Assembly (NCBI RefSeq): GCF_028683135.1
Contig: NZ_JAJUBB010000003.1
Location: 1-64,000, forward strand
DNA: 64,000 nucleotides
Source of the DNA: Enterovibrio qingdaonensis
GTDB lineage: Bacteria > Pseudomonadota > Gammaproteobacteria > Enterobacterales > Vibrionaceae
Direction of reading: 5' to 3'
The notes beneath the pieces were generated by a model that had not been told where the DNA came from, ran no database searches, and saw only the letters and a list, made by a program, of their open reading frames with translations. Shown here in pieces: positions 24,169-34,255 of the stretch. Both the position numbers and the translations under genes were made by a program. Each line of letters starts with the position of its first letter. Position 1 is the first letter of the stretch.

Positions 24169-25665
24169 TTAAAGCTCACAATATTCTGTATTTGTTAAGT
24201 TTTTACAAGGGTAGCGCCATTCGCGATTGTCACGCTTTAGCAGCGCATCGGCTTGTTCTGGGCCCCATGTGCCAGCGGCGTAACCAAATAGCGAATCAGG
24301 GTCTTCTTTGTAGCTCAGAATCGGTTCAACAAACTCCCAACACGCTTTCACAGCATCTGAGCGAGCAAACAAGGTGGAATCACCTTTGATTGCATCGAGC
24401 AGCAAACGCTCATAAGCAGTAAGAAGTTGCGACTCTTTAAGATCCTGATAGTGGAACTCCATCGACACTTCTTTCGCTTCGAAACCTGCTCCCGGCTTTT
24501 TCAAACCGAAGCTCATTAGAATACCTTCGTCAGGCTGAATGCGAATGACCAGCTTGTTCTCTGGCGCATTGGCACCAAACACAGGGTGAGGCGTTTTCTT
24601 GAAGTGAATGACGACTTCTGTCACGCGAGTTGGCAAGCGTTTACCCGTACGAACGTAAAACGGCACGCCATTCCAACGCCACGTATCAACAAACATTTTA
24701 AGGCCGATGTATGTTTCGGTGCGAGAGTCTTCCGCAACGCCTGGCTCTTCACGGTAGCCCAGCAGGTGCTCACCACGTACGTCAGAACTGGTGTACTGAC
24801 CAAGTACCAAATTGTTCTTCAGATCTTCATCGCTTAATGGGCGGAAGCTCTGCATTACCTTGGTGACTTCATCACGAATGGAATCAGAACGAATCGCCGC
24901 AGGTGGTTCCATCGCAACCATACCCAACACTTGAAGCAGGTGGTTCTGGAACATGTCGCGAACGGCACCTGAGCCATCGTAGTAACCGCCGCGGCCTTCA
25001 ACACCTAGGAATTCTGCACCTGTTATCTCAACGTAATCGATGAAATTACGGTTCCACAGTGGTTCAAACATGCCGTTTGAAAAGCGGAATACCAGCAGGT
25101 TCTGAACGGTTTCTTTACCGAGGTAGTGGTCAATGCGGTAGAGCTGATTTTCTTCAAATTGGTCATGCAATTTTTTGTCGAGTGACTCAGCAGTTGCTGT
25201 GTCATAGCCAAATGGCTTTTCAACAATCAGTCGCTTCCAACCGTTCGATTGGTCGTGCAGGTTATGATTCGCAAGACATTCTGGAATCACACCATACAGG
25301 CTTGGTGGTGTTGCCAGATAGTAGAGGTTGTTGTGACCGGTATTATGCTTCTCGCTCAACGTCTCAAGACGCGCAGCAAGCTGATCGTATTTTGACGAAT
25401 CTGCTGGGTCAATCGGCAAATAGTAGAGGTGCTGACAAAAACGAGAGAGGGTTTCTTCATCCACTTTTTCGTTTTCTTTTAGAAACGCCGCCAGTTTTTC
25501 ACGAAAAGCGTCGTCAGAGTAATCAGTTCGGCTGACACCAAGAATCGTAAAGTTCTCAGGCATCATTTTGTTTGCATAGAGGTGATATAGGGCTGGGATA
25601 AGCTTACGCTTGGTCAGGTCGCCTGACGCACCAAAAATCACGATGTTATTGTTTTCTTTCGCCAT
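24169..25665 (-). CDS. zwf: Glucose-6-phosphate 1-dehydrogenase
   Basis: A 498-residue enzyme, first step of the oxidative pentose phosphate pathway, making NADPH. It has the N-terminal [18 protein letters not shown], the substrate-binding [19 protein letters not shown] with catalytic residues, and IRIQPDEGI. Length is normal for the family. GGGG lies ahead of the ATG. It heads the zwf-pgl-gnd operon; the 420-base region upstream contains its promoter. Confidence 0.97.
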   Translation of the reverse strand: MAKENNNIVIFGASGDLTKRKLIPALYHLYANKMMPENFTILGVSRTDYSDDAFREKLAAFLKENEKVDEETLSRFCQHLYYLPIDPADSSKYDQLAARLETLSEKHNTGHNNLYYLATPPSLYGVIPECLANHNLHDQSNGWKRLIVEKPFGYDTATAESLDKKLHDQFEENQLYRIDHYLGKETVQNLLVFRFSNGMFEPLWNRNFIDYVEITGAEFLGVEGRGGYYDGSGAVRDMFQNHLLQVLGMVAMEPPAAIRSDSIRDEVTKVMQSFRPLSDEDLKNNLVLGQYTSSDVRGEHLLGYREEPGVAEDSRTETYIGLKMFVDTWRWNGVPFYVRTGKRLPTRVTEVVIHFKKTPHPVFGANAPENKLVIRIQPDEGILMSFGLKKPGAGFEAKEVSMEFHYQDLKESQLLTAYERLLLDAIKGDSTLFARSDAVKACWEFVEPILSYKEDPDSLFGYAAGTWGPEQADALLKRDNREWRYPCKNLTNTEYCEL

Positions 25666-26086
25666 ATGGATTTCCCCGCGATGGGCGGTTATTCGGACTT
25701 GAATGCACAGAGTTATCTAACGTCGTCAGTCCTTTGAAATTAGCTTATAAAATATCAGCATTTCTCAGTGCATTTGATTGGTTATACCTATCTTTCTAAT
25801 AGGTAATCCTTTCTTTGTGCGATATTTAGCCACGATCCTTGGCTCTCTGTCGGCGGCTTAGTATAAGGAAGTGTGTCAACTTTACAAAGGCAATAAGCAC
25901 TGTGTTGATTCGATTAAGAGAATTCGTGGTTTGTTGGTGAAAATGCCAGCAAAGTGGGGTGATTTTACCAACGATTGATAATAGCAATGAGACATGATGA
26001 AGGTCTCTGGTAGAGACAAAGCCACCCATGTGGGTGGCTAATTATCAAAAGAACCTGTGATATACGGTGTGAGTTGCAATGTTCAC
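25666..26086. other. Intergenic region: zwf promoter and gabT operon terminator
   Basis: No gene is seen. The right part carries the terminator at 26021-26040. The AT-rich left part (about 25700-25830) should contain the zwf promoter, but no specific operator was identified. Confidence 0.5.
26021..26040 (-). terminator. Terminator of the lactam/GABA operon
   Basis: An AGCCACCC-ATGT-GGGTGGCT hairpin about 50 bases after the gabT stop. On the minus strand it is followed by a short TTTG only, so it may be leaky. Confidence 0.65.
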
Positions 26087-27355
26087 TTACTGAAGAGAGA
26101 GTAACGCTTTTCTCATGATATCGATGGCTTCCTCCAAAATGTGATTTTCCACTGTGAGGGGCGGTAGCAATCGAATAGCGTTACCGAATTGTCCGCAGGG
26201 CAGCACGATCAATCCATCATCGCGACACGCTTTGACAAAGGGGGCGACCTGACTTGGGTCTGGCTGACTGTCAGCGAGAAAATCAAACGCAAACATCGCC
26301 CCTTTGTGGCGAATATGCCTAATGGGAACGTTTGGGTTAAGCGTGATGATTTCGCTAAATGCTTTGTGTAATTGGCTGCCAATATCTTGAGCTCGCGCAT
26401 TAAGCGATTTTGACTCGAGTTCCTCCAATACCGCCAACGCTGCCGCGCAACCGACGGGGCTGCCGCCATATGTGCCGCCTAAACCGCCGGGCGCGGGGCT
26501 GTCCATGATCTCACGCTTCCCAATAATGCCGGAGAGCGGGTAGCCTCCGGCCAGTGCTTTTGCCACGGTGATCATATCCGGTTGCACATCGTAATGTTCG
26601 CTGGCAAAGGTTTTGCCTGTGCGTCCGAATCCTGTCTGAACTTCATCGAAAATGAGGACAATACCGTGCTCATCACACAAGGTGCGAAGTTGCTGAACCA
26701 GTTCCTTGGGTGCAGCATAAAACCCACCTTCACCTTGAATAGGTTCAATGACGATTGCAGCAACAGACGTTGGGGAAATGTCTGTCTTAAACAGTTTTTC
26801 TAACTGTTGCAGGGAGTATGCGGTATCGATTCCTTGATAAGGCACAGGAAAAGGGATGTGGTAGATGTCACCGGGAAAGGGACCAAAACCTTCTTTGTAT
26901 GGCGCGATTTTTCCGGTCATCCCCATGGTGAGCAAGGTGCGACCATGAAAACCGCCATGAAAAGCAATCACGCCGCGTCGCTCCGTGTAATGGCGAGCAA
27001 TTTTCACTGCATTTTCGATAGCCTCTGCGCCTGTTGTCATCAATATGGTTTTGGCATCATCAATAGGCGCAAGCGCATTCAAACGTTCTGCAAGTTCGAT
27101 GTAATTCTCATAGCCTGCAACCTGAAAAGCGGTGTGGCTAAATTTGTCGATTTGCGCGGTGACAGCTTGCGTGATGGTAGGGTTGCTATGGCCTGTATTG
27201 ACGACAGCAATCCCGGCTGCAAAGTCGATATATCGGGTATTTTCTACGTCCCACAGTTCCGCATTTTTTGCGTGCTTTACAAACAGAGGGGTAGCCGAAG
27301 CCACGCCTCTGGGGACCGCCGCGTTGCGACGTTCCATCAGTGACTGGTTGTTCAT
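26087..27355 (-). CDS. gabT: 4-aminobutyrate aminotransferase (GabT-like)
   Basis: A 422-residue class III PLP aminotransferase. It moves the amino group of GABA, or a similar omega-amino acid, to 2-oxoglutarate, giving succinate semialdehyde and glutamate. It contains YIDFAAGIAVVNTGHSNP, TGAEAIENAVKIARHYT, AFHGGFHGRTLLTMGMTGK, IFDEVQTGFGRTGK, and the PLP lysine in TVAKALAGGYPLSG. Length matches GabT. It is the last gene of the ten-gene operon and lies 38 bases after gabD. GabT-type enzymes can also take 5-aminovalerate. Confidence 0.92.
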   Translation of the reverse strand: MNNQSLMERRNAAVPRGVASATPLFVKHAKNAELWDVENTRYIDFAAGIAVVNTGHSNPTITQAVTAQIDKFSHTAFQVAGYENYIELAERLNALAPIDDAKTILMTTGAEAIENAVKIARHYTERRGVIAFHGGFHGRTLLTMGMTGKIAPYKEGFGPFPGDIYHIPFPVPYQGIDTAYSLQQLEKLFKTDISPTSVAAIVIEPIQGEGGFYAAPKELVQQLRTLCDEHGIVLIFDEVQTGFGRTGKTFASEHYDVQPDMITVAKALAGGYPLSGIIGKREIMDSPAPGGLGGTYGGSPVGCAAALAVLEELESKSLNARAQDIGSQLHKAFSEIITLNPNVPIRHIRHKGAMFAFDFLADSQPDPSQVAPFVKACRDDGLIVLPCGQFGNAIRLLPPLTVENHILEEAIDIMRKALLSLQ

Positions 27356-27393
27356 TATTGATTCCTGATTACTGGTAACTGATTACCAATTAG

Positions 27394-28836
27394 TTACGAG
27401 AGCCCGCCAAAGCAGACGTATTTGGTTTCTAGGTACTCATCGATGCCTTGCCGTGATCCTTCCCGTCCAAGGCCAGAGGCTTTCACGCCACCAAATGGCG
27501 CGACTTCGTTGGATATCACGCCTTCGTTGACACCGACCATGCCGTATTCCAATGCCTCACTGACGCGAAGACATCGGCTAATGTCCTTCGAATAGAAATA
27601 GGCCGCTAGCCCATACTCTGTGTCATTGGCCATCGATATAGCGTCGGCTTCTTGTTCAAAGCGGAAAAGGGGAGCGACGGGGCCAAAGGTCTCTTCTGAG
27701 GCAATCCGCATAACAGGAGTGACATCCGTTAACACAGTAGGCTGATAGAAGAGTCCACCCAGTGAATGGCTGGTTCCACCGGTTAGACACCGCGCTCCCA
27801 AAACGAGAGCATCGCGGATATGTGATTCAACCTTGTCCAGAGCCGAACGGTTGATAAGCGGCCCAATCTGATTTTTGGGTTCAAGACCCGCACCGACTTT
27901 CAGCTGGCTGACCGCATTGGCGAATTTTTCTGCGAACGCATCATAGATTCCAGACTGCACCAATATTCGATTAGCGCATACACAGGTTTGCCCTGCGTTA
28001 CGAAACTTAGACGCAATAGCACCTTCGACAGCCGCATCGACATCTGCATCATCAAAAACAATGAATGGTGCATTGCCGCCAAGCTCCATGGATACGCGCT
28101 TGACGGTATTAGCGCATTGTTTGATGAGGATTTTCCCAACTGCCGTTGAGCCAGTGAACGACAGTTTTCGCACATCAGGACTGTCACAAAGCACTCTGCC
28201 AATGTCGGCACCGTGGGAAGCGGTGATCACATTGATGACGCCATCGGGTATGCCCGCATCTTGTGCCAACGACGCCAAAGCCAGTGCGGAAAGTGGCGTA
28301 GCTTCAGCGGGTTTGACCACGATAGTACAGCCTGCCGCCAGTGCAGGGGCCACCTTGCGCGTGATCATCGCGATAGGAAAATTCCACGGTGTAATGGCGG
28401 CACAAACACCGACGGGTTGTTTGATCGTGTGCAATCGCCTGTCATTTGCGGTGGAGGGAATAACGTCGCCATAGGTACGCTTTCCTTCCTCAGCAAACCA
28501 TTGAATGAAGGAGGCTCCGTAAGCGACTTCGCCTAAGGACTCCGCCAATGGTTTTCCCGATTCTTGAGTGATGAGTGCAGCCAGATCGGATTGGTTTTCC
28601 ATAATGAGATGGAACCATGACATCAGCTTTTCTGCGCGTTGCTTCGCCGTGTATTCTCGCCACGACCCTAAGGCTGCCTTGGCAGCATGAATGGCCTGCT
28701 CGGTTTCTTTCTCACCCATTTCAGGGACATGCCCAATGATATTGCTAAAAGCGGGGTCGAAAATGGGGTAGGTCTTTCCATCTGAGCTGCCTATCCATTG
28801 GCCTCCAATGAAGGCTTTCTCTCGTATCAAGGTCAT
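27394..28836 (-). CDS. gabD: Succinate-semialdehyde dehydrogenase (GabD-like)
   Basis: A 480-residue aldehyde dehydrogenase that oxidises succinate semialdehyde to succinate with NAD(P)+. It shows AITPWNFPIAMITRK, FTGSTAVGK, SMELGGNAPFIVFDDADVD (catalytic Glu) and FRNAGQTCVCANR (catalytic Cys). The C terminus has FGGVKASGLGREGSRQGIDEYLETKY. It overlaps the pxpC stop by four bases (ATGA), so it is firmly part of the pxp operon. Together with GabT it forms the standard GABA-to-succinate route. Confidence 0.93.
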   Translation of the reverse strand: MTLIREKAFIGGQWIGSSDGKTYPIFDPAFSNIIGHVPEMGEKETEQAIHAAKAALGSWREYTAKQRAEKLMSWFHLIMENQSDLAALITQESGKPLAESLGEVAYGASFIQWFAEEGKRTYGDVIPSTANDRRLHTIKQPVGVCAAITPWNFPIAMITRKVAPALAAGCTIVVKPAEATPLSALALASLAQDAGIPDGVINVITASHGADIGRVLCDSPDVRKLSFTGSTAVGKILIKQCANTVKRVSMELGGNAPFIVFDDADVDAAVEGAIASKFRNAGQTCVCANRILVQSGIYDAFAEKFANAVSQLKVGAGLEPKNQIGPLINRSALDKVESHIRDALVLGARCLTGGTSHSLGGLFYQPTVLTDVTPVMRIASEETFGPVAPLFRFEQEADAISMANDTEYGLAAYFYSKDISRCLRVSEALEYGMVGVNEGVISNEVAPFGGVKASGLGREGSRQGIDEYLETKYVCFGGLS

Positions 28837-29816
28837 GTTGCGACCCCGCAGCGTTCAATGTGTTGCTTGGCCTGTTGCAAGAGGGCGTCATATTCCTTTC
28901 TGGCGTGGAGAGCGTCTTCCAGTGTGACTTTGACAAACTGCGTGGACGCGTTGGGTTGCATCTGTCCGATAAGATCCATATCAACAGAGACCACGGTGCC
29001 AATCATGAAATAGCCGCCGCCGGAGACCGCATCGCGATGAAGCACAATCGGCTCTTTTCCTGCAGGGACTTGAATGGAGCCATAAGGGTAACAACCGTCG
29101 ACGATGTTGGAGGGATCGGATCCTGCGCCGAAGGGTTGTTCGCGTTCTACGAATTCAAGTGGCGTACCGTTTTTGAAGCGATAACCAATGCGGTCGGCTT
29201 CCGGTGCGACTTGCCACGTATCATTGAAGAATTGCTCGCCAGATGCGGCGGTGATTCGGTGCCAGTAAAGGCCGGGAACAACACGCAGCGTAGTATCCCG
29301 TGGTCGACGTAATGCTTCAGGTAAATGACGTTCTACAAAACGCGCAGATTCTTTGCCAATAGGGAGTGTATCGTCTGCTTGCAAAAGCCGACCTTCAAAA
29401 CCGCCTAACGCGCCAAGTGTGTAGGTGGAACGACTACCAAGCACTTCGGGAACATCAATGCCGCCAGCGACAGCGATATAGATTCGCGCACCGCCAGTCA
29501 GGTGTGAAAATGACAGCGTTTGACCGGCTTTTACTGTAAAGCTGGCCCAGTTGGTTTGCTCTTCGCCATCTACAATTGGCGCCATCTCTGCGCCTGTAAC
29601 GGCAACCGTGGTGTCTCGATTGAATGTGAGTTTTGGCCCCATAAATACCGCTTCAAGCACGGCGGCATTTTCGTCGTTTCCGACCAGCCAGTTAGCGCAG
29701 CGACAGGCGAATCTGTCCATCGCGCCGGAAACGGGAATACCCAGATGAAAATACCCTTTACGCCCTAAATCCTGCACAGACGTGGCGAGCCCTGGGTGGA
29801 CAACATTAATGCTCAT
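28833..29816 (-). CDS. pxpC: PxpC/KipA-type biotin-dependent carboxyltransferase-family subunit
   Basis: A 327-residue protein of the KipA/YbgK family (5-oxoprolinase subunit C, related to the C-terminal carboxyltransferase half of urea carboxylase). The diagnostic start is PGLATSVQDLGRKGYFHLGIPVSGAMDRFACRCANWLVGN, read in two blocks. The start is the ATG at 29816 because GGAGG sits six bases before it; the frame extends to 29864 without support. It overlaps pxpB by 11 bases. With PxpA and PxpB it would open a lactam ring with ATP. The neighbouring biotin carboxylase and carrier suggest this version may also use carboxybiotin. Confidence 0.9.
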   Translation of the reverse strand: MSINVVHPGLATSVQDLGRKGYFHLGIPVSGAMDRFACRCANWLVGNDENAAVLEAVFMGPKLTFNRDTTVAVTGAEMAPIVDGEEQTNWASFTVKAGQTLSFSHLTGGARIYIAVAGGIDVPEVLGSRSTYTLGALGGFEGRLLQADDTLPIGKESARFVERHLPEALRRPRDTTLRVVPGLYWHRITAASGEQFFNDTWQVAPEADRIGYRFKNGTPLEFVEREQPFGAGSDPSNIVDGCYPYGSIQVPAGKEPIVLHRDAVSGGGYFMIGTVVSVDMDLIGQMQPNASTQFVKVTLEDALHARKEYDALLQQAKQHIERCGVAT

Positions 29817-30681
29817 ACAGTGCCTCCTGCATTGCCGCGTTATAACCGGCCATGTCCTTTTCAAACTCGGACAAAGAAAAACGAACAGGCTTGACGCGCG
29901 GTCGATATGAACCGTCTTCCACCTGCTTCACGATGGTGTGATATTCACTTTCAGTGATAGGTTTGAACTTCACGATGTCGCCGGGTTTGAAAAACACCAG
30001 AAAGTCCTTCAGGTGTGACGCATTTTGAGCAGGGTCGTAGATAGGAACGGGCGTCACACCAAACATTTGGTAGCCGCCTGCGCCGCGAACGGAGTATATG
30101 CAGGAGAAACAACCGCCATAGCCAACGGTGAGTTTTGGCGTATCTGTCCGTGGCCGGACATATTTAGGCACCTGAATTTGTTTTTCCCGCTCAACCATCT
30201 GAAACATGAAAGGAAGGCCTGAAACAAACCCCACCATAGTAACAAACCACGGTGAGCCAGAATGCCCTTCAATAAAGGCCTCGATGGAGTCATACCCATT
30301 GATTCTTGCCGCGTACGAGAGATCGGTACCTTCAGGATCCTGATGACGATCCCGAAAGCGCATCACGGTTTCATGTGTCCACGGGTCTTGGTAGAAAACG
30401 GGCACCTCAACAATGCGCGTGTCTATTTCGGCTGGGGTTGCAGCCTGTCTGTTTTCGATGTCCTGAATGGCAGCCAGCATTGTTTCAGGCGCACAAATAT
30501 CCGGATTGTATTTCACCTGAAATGACGCGTTTGCAGGGCAGATCTCTTCGACCCCCGGTAAGTTCGCATCGCGAATAGCTTGGGTAATGGACAGGCTTTT
30601 GAAAAAGGCAGCCAGCGACATTTCCTCGGTGACTTCGACGAAGATATGCTCGTCGCCGCCGTAAGAGTAGCGTGTGTTCAT
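29806..30681 (-). CDS. pxpB: PxpB/KipI-type 5-oxoprolinase subunit
   Basis: A 291-residue protein of the KipI/YbgJ family, longer than the usual 220-240. Signature parts are YGGDEHIFVEV at the N terminus, SYAARINGYDSIEAFIEGHSGSPWFVTMVGFVSGLPFMF (family form: xYMLGFxPGFPYL) and PIYDPAQNA near the C terminus. It partners PxpC; the two are often fused, and resemble the two halves of the carboxyltransferase domain of urea carboxylase. AAGGAAGG precedes the ATG. It starts nine bases after accC. The extra length lies at both ends and its role is unknown. Confidence 0.88.
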   Translation of the reverse strand: MNTRYSYGGDEHIFVEVTEEMSLAAFFKSLSITQAIRDANLPGVEEICPANASFQVKYNPDICAPETMLAAIQDIENRQAATPAEIDTRIVEVPVFYQDPWTHETVMRFRDRHQDPEGTDLSYAARINGYDSIEAFIEGHSGSPWFVTMVGFVSGLPFMFQMVEREKQIQVPKYVRPRTDTPKLTVGYGGCFSCIYSVRGAGGYQMFGVTPVPIYDPAQNASHLKDFLVFFKPGDIVKFKPITESEYHTIVKQVEDGSYRPRVKPVRFSLSEFEKDMAGYNAAMQEALYEH

Positions 30682-30690
30682 GATCCTTCC

Positions 30691-32100
30691 TTAGCTCGCT
30701 TCAGGAAGCGAACAATCCTTATTGTTGTCTGATGGGTTTTCAGGCTTTGGGGCGTCGAAGTTCTCCAACCATTGCTCCAGCCAAGCAGTATGAAAATCCC
30801 CACGAATGACGTCTGGGGCTTCACAAAGCTTTTGGAATAGCGGCTGTGTGGTCTTTACGCCTTCGATCGATAGTTCATCAAGCGCACGCGCCATTCGCTT
30901 GATGGCACTTTCCCTGTTTTCATCCCACACAATCAGTTTGCCGAGTAACGAGTCGTAATAGGGTGGAATGGCGAAACCTGAGTAAATGAGGCCGTCAAAA
31001 CGAACGCCACTGCCCATGGGCGGGGTGAAGGAGCTAATGACGCCGGGGAAAGGTAAGAAGTTGTTAAAGGGATCCTCGGCGTTTAACCGAATTTCAATGG
31101 CATGGCCTCGACGTTGAATGTCTTCTTGTTTGAGAGAAAGCGGTTGTCCGGCGGCGATTTGAATCATCTCTCGAATGAGGTCGACACCCGTAATGGCTTC
31201 GGTGATGGGGTGCTCAACCTGAATGCGGGTGTTCATCTCGATAAAGTAGAAGGACTCTGATTCATCGTCATAGAGAAATTCAATGGTGCCTGCACCTTTG
31301 TAATTCACGCTTTTTGCTAGTGATACTGCGGACTGACACATGGCGTTACGCACATGGTCGGGTAACACTGCGCAAGGGGCTTCTTCCCACACTTTCTGGC
31401 GGCGACGCTGTAAGGAGCACTCACGTTCAAACAGGTGTACAGCGTGCTCTCCGTCCGCAAGAATTTGCACCTCCACATGGCGGGATTGGCGAATGAATTT
31501 CTCGAGATATAAGGTGCCGTCGCCGAATGCGGCCAGTGCTTCAGCAGATGCCTGATGGTACTGAGTGAGAAAGTCACTCTCGTCCTCTATTACGCGGATG
31601 CCACGGCCACCGCCGCCTGCAGAGGCTTTAATCATCACCGGAAAGCCGATAAGGATGGCTTGTTCAAGCGCTGACTCTGGACTGTCAGAGGGCGCACAGC
31701 CGGGCACGACAGGCACACCTGCTGCCATGGCGGTTTCACGCGCTTTGGCTTTGTCTGCCATCTTCGTCATCGTACGACCTGACGGGCCGACAAAAATAAT
31801 GCCTGCCGCAAGTACATCATCTGAGAACTCGGCATTTTCTGAGAGAAAACCGTAGCCGGGATGAATCGCGTCGGCGCCTGATTCCTCAGCGGCCTGAATG
31901 ACTTTGTCACCACAAAGGTAAGATTGGTTGGCCATGGGGGCACCAATGCATATCGCTTCATCCGCCAGTTTTACCGCAAGGGATTCTTTGTCCGCCTCGC
32001 TGTAAACTTGCACGGTATGAATACCCATTTCTTTGGCCGCGCGGATTATGCGTACGGCTATCTCACCCCGATTGGCGATGAGTAATTTTTCGATTGTCAT
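30691..32100 (-). CDS. accC: Biotin carboxylase subunit (AccC-like)
   Basis: A 469-residue ATP-grasp biotin carboxylase that carboxylates the biotin of the carrier protein using ATP and bicarbonate. It has LLIANRGEIAVRIIRAAKEMGI, HPGYGFLSENAEF, KASAGGGGRGIRVI (ATP loop), ECSLQRRRQKVWEEAP, and EMNTRIQVEHPITEAITG with the catalytic Arg. GAGGAG lies five bases before the ATG. As it sits among pxp genes, it is probably a dedicated paralogue for this pathway and not the housekeeping acetyl-CoA carboxylase subunit. A C-terminal extension of about 20 residues (PKPENPSDNNKDCSLPEAS) is unusual. Confidence 0.92.
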   Translation of the reverse strand: MTIEKLLIANRGEIAVRIIRAAKEMGIHTVQVYSEADKESLAVKLADEAICIGAPMANQSYLCGDKVIQAAEESGADAIHPGYGFLSENAEFSDDVLAAGIIFVGPSGRTMTKMADKAKARETAMAAGVPVVPGCAPSDSPESALEQAILIGFPVMIKASAGGGGRGIRVIEDESDFLTQYHQASAEALAAFGDGTLYLEKFIRQSRHVEVQILADGEHAVHLFERECSLQRRRQKVWEEAPCAVLPDHVRNAMCQSAVSLAKSVNYKGAGTIEFLYDDESESFYFIEMNTRIQVEHPITEAITGVDLIREMIQIAAGQPLSLKQEDIQRRGHAIEIRLNAEDPFNNFLPFPGVISSFTPPMGSGVRFDGLIYSGFAIPPYYDSLLGKLIVWDENRESAIKRMARALDELSIEGVKTTQPLFQKLCEAPDVIRGDFHTAWLEQWLENFDAPKPENPSDNNKDCSLPEAS

Positions 32101-32128
32101 ACAAACTCCTCGTGTGCATTCAGAGCGT

Positions 32129-32368
32129 TTATTTCAAACGGACGATAGGTTGTCCGGCATTGACGGGGCTTTCGTTTTCGATGAGAAAGTCGTCAATCAC
32201 GCCTGCGGTTTCCGCTTTGATTTCATGGAATGACTTCATGACTTCAACCAGCGCAATCACATCTCCGGGTGCGATGGTGTCGCCAGCTTCTTTGTACCGA
32301 GGCTGGTCGGGGGAGGCTGACCGGTAAAAAATACCGGGTAGCGGACAGATAATTTCTTTGTCAGACAT
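32129..32368 (-). CDS. Small biotin carboxyl carrier protein
   Basis: A 79-residue single biotinyl/lipoyl domain. The biotin attachment lysine is about residue 45 in VEVMKSF, where the canonical motif is EAMKM. The start is the ATG at 32368 with AAGGAG six bases upstream; the longer reading frame to 32449 overlaps pxpA and has no support. It lacks the N-terminal Pro/Ala-rich region of housekeeping AccB (about 150 residues), so it is the short type found in pxp-linked clusters. It lies between pxpA and accC with 19- and 28-base gaps. Confidence 0.9.
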   Translation of the reverse strand: MSDKEIICPLPGIFYRSASPDQPRYKEAGDTIAPGDVIALVEVMKSFHEIKAETAGVIDDFLIENESPVNAGQPIVRLK

Positions 32369-32387
32369 ATTTCGCTCCTTCGAACGT

Positions 32388-33143
32388 CTACTTCTTGGCA
32401 ACGGTGCAGGGTTTGCTTTGTTGTGAAAGGTAAGGCTGAAGAGCCTCATTCACGGCTTTAGCAATGTCCACCGCATTCGGGGTATCTGAATGCACACAGA
32501 TGGTTTGGGCGACAACGGGGATATCCTTACCATTTGTGGCCGTGACCTTGCCTTGCTCCACCGCCTTTACTACACGTTGGGCGGCATTGATTGGGTCAGT
32601 GGCCTCATGGGTTTGGGTAATCACAAGATGTCCATCTTGATCGTAGTCGAGGTCTGTAAAAAACTCGGGTACGAAGCCCGCACCGTGTGCGCAGTAAATG
32701 GTTTCGTGGCATGTACCAGAAAGGCCGAAAACGGGGACCTGATAATGGTGTGCAATTTGTGCAATCGTTTTGGCTATGTCTGGGTCGGACGCAGCCATGC
32801 CGTAGAGAGCCCCGTGCGGCTTTAGGTGATTGAGTGGCATGTCGAGCATATCGAGGAAGCCTTTCAGTGCCCCGATTTGGTACACGATCATGTTGTGCAA
32901 CTCACCTTGGCTCAGATGCATTTTTCGGCGTCCGAATCCTTGTAAATCCGGCAGTGAAAAATGTGCGCCGACTTTTACGCCGTATTGTTTTGCAAGTTCT
33001 ACGGTGCGTCTCATGTGATTAGGGTCAGACGCGTGGAATCCGCAAGCGACATTGGCCTCTGTGATGAAGGGCATTAAAGCTTCATCATCGCTGAGTTTGT
33101 AGATACCAAACCCTTCACCCATATCGCTGTTTATATTGATCAT
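32388..33143 (-). CDS. pxpA: PxpA, LamB/YcsF-family 5-oxoprolinase subunit A
   Basis: A 251-residue LamB/YcsF-family protein. It is the hydrolase-like component of ATP-dependent 5-oxoprolinase PxpABC. Signature blocks: ININSDMGEGFGIY at the start, EANVACGFHASDPNHM, GVKVGAHFSLPDLQGFGRRKM and LKPHGALYGMA. The start is the ATG at 33143 with AGAAGG upstream; the frame runs to 33200 without a ribosome binding site. It follows the ABC permease by 53 bases. The substrate may be 5-oxoproline or another lactam; the downstream gabTD genes favour one whose product is a GABA-like amino acid. Confidence 0.9.
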   Translation of the reverse strand: MININSDMGEGFGIYKLSDDEALMPFITEANVACGFHASDPNHMRRTVELAKQYGVKVGAHFSLPDLQGFGRRKMHLSQGELHNMIVYQIGALKGFLDMLDMPLNHLKPHGALYGMAASDPDIAKTIAQIAHHYQVPVFGLSGTCHETIYCAHGAGFVPEFFTDLDYDQDGHLVITQTHEATDPINAAQRVVKAVEQGKVTATNGKDIPVVAQTICVHSDTPNAVDIAKAVNEALQPYLSQQSKPCTVAKK

Positions 33144-33196
33144 AGTGTTACCTTCTTGATGAAAAGAGTGCGCAAAATGAAAACTGACAGCGCATA

Positions 33197-34255
33197 TCAA
33201 TGCGCGCCGAGTCGAGCGCGCAGACGAATGCGAAGTTGGTCAACGATGACGGCAAAAATCAGCAGTGCGCCAATGACCACGGTTTGCAAGTAGGACTCCA
33301 CGCGGGTCAGATTCATGCCGTTTTGTACCAAGCTGATAAACACGGCGCCCAAGACGACATGTTCTACACGGCCGATACCGCCGCGAAGGCTGACTCCTGC
33401 GATAACACAGGCGGCAATAGACTCAAGGGGCATAGCGGCACCGATATTGGCTTCGCCAGTGTCGAGCCGGGCTGTTATCAACATGCCGGCCATTGCGGCG
33501 AAAGAGGCGCAGAGAAGGTAGGCGAGGATCAGCGTTTTATGGGTGTTGATGCCAGAGAGTCGGGCGGCATTGATATTGCCGCCGACGGCGTAGAAGTAAC
33601 GACCAAGGCGAGTACGATTAACAATGATCATGGCGACGATCGTCATCAACAGCGCAAACAGAATCGGGGTAGGAAGCCCAAGGACATTGCCAAAACCGAA
33701 GGTGTCACCGAACGCCATTGGCATGCCATAGACGGGAGAGCCTCCAGTTAGATATAAAGCGATGCCAAATCCGATCGATGAGATACCAAGCGTCATGACA
33801 AAAGGGGACACGTGAAAATGGGCGACGCCGATGCCGTTGATATACCCGACGACCAATCCAACCCCCACACCGGCGGCAATACCCGCGAGAATGGCAAGAT
33901 GCACAGCGTCGGGAAAGGCAGCGTAAATCGATGCCATGGTGCTGGCACCCACAACGGAAGAGAGTGCAATGATGGTGCCGACTGAGAGGTCAAATCCCGC
34001 AGTTAACAACACAAACATTTGCCCGATAGACACCATAACCAAATACGACGATTGGCGAAGCAAGTTCATCAGGTTTCTCGCGGTGAGAAAGTTCTCAGAG
34101 GCGGATGCAAAAATCGCCACGGCGATAACGACCAGAATGGGCAAGACGCCGACCTTTACAAAGAGCCTCGTTATCACATTTGTTAACTGCCCCTTGTTAG
34201 ACGATGTCGCATCACCTTGCGGTTCGGATCCGGCCTTCACTGGCTCACTGTTCAT
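33197..34255 (-). CDS. ABC transporter permease, RbsC/sugar family
   Basis: A 352-residue inner-membrane permease of the carbohydrate-uptake-2 family (RbsC-like) with about ten helices. The typical loop is MFVLLTAGFDLSVGTIIALSSVVGA, and GGNINAARLSGINTHKTLILAYLL is the coupling region that contacts the ATPase. The ATG at 34255 has GGAG seven bases upstream; other in-frame starts (34261, 34333) are poorly placed. It overlaps the ATPase gene by 11 bases. Although the family name is sugar, the TorT-like binding protein and the downstream pathway suggest a small nitrogenous substrate. Confidence 0.88.
   Translation of the reverse strand: MNSEPVKAGSEPQGDATSSNKGQLTNVITRLFVKVGVLPILVVIAVAIFASASENFLTARNLMNLLRQSSYLVMVSIGQMFVLLTAGFDLSVGTIIALSSVVGASTMASIYAAFPDAVHLAILAGIAAGVGVGLVVGYINGIGVAHFHVSPFVMTLGISSIGFGIALYLTGGSPVYGMPMAFGDTFGFGNVLGLPTPILFALLMTIVAMIIVNRTRLGRYFYAVGGNINAARLSGINTHKTLILAYLLCASFAAMAGMLITARLDTGEANIGAAMPLESIAACVIAGVSLRGGIGRVEHVVLGAVFISLVQNGMNLTRVESYLQTVVIGALLIFAVIVDQLRIRLRARLGAH

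Noticed and set aside
30691-32368. Housekeeping acetyl-CoA carboxylase accBC
   Set aside because: The carrier is a short single-domain type, and both genes are embedded in a pxp-gab operon, so a pathway-specific role is more likely.
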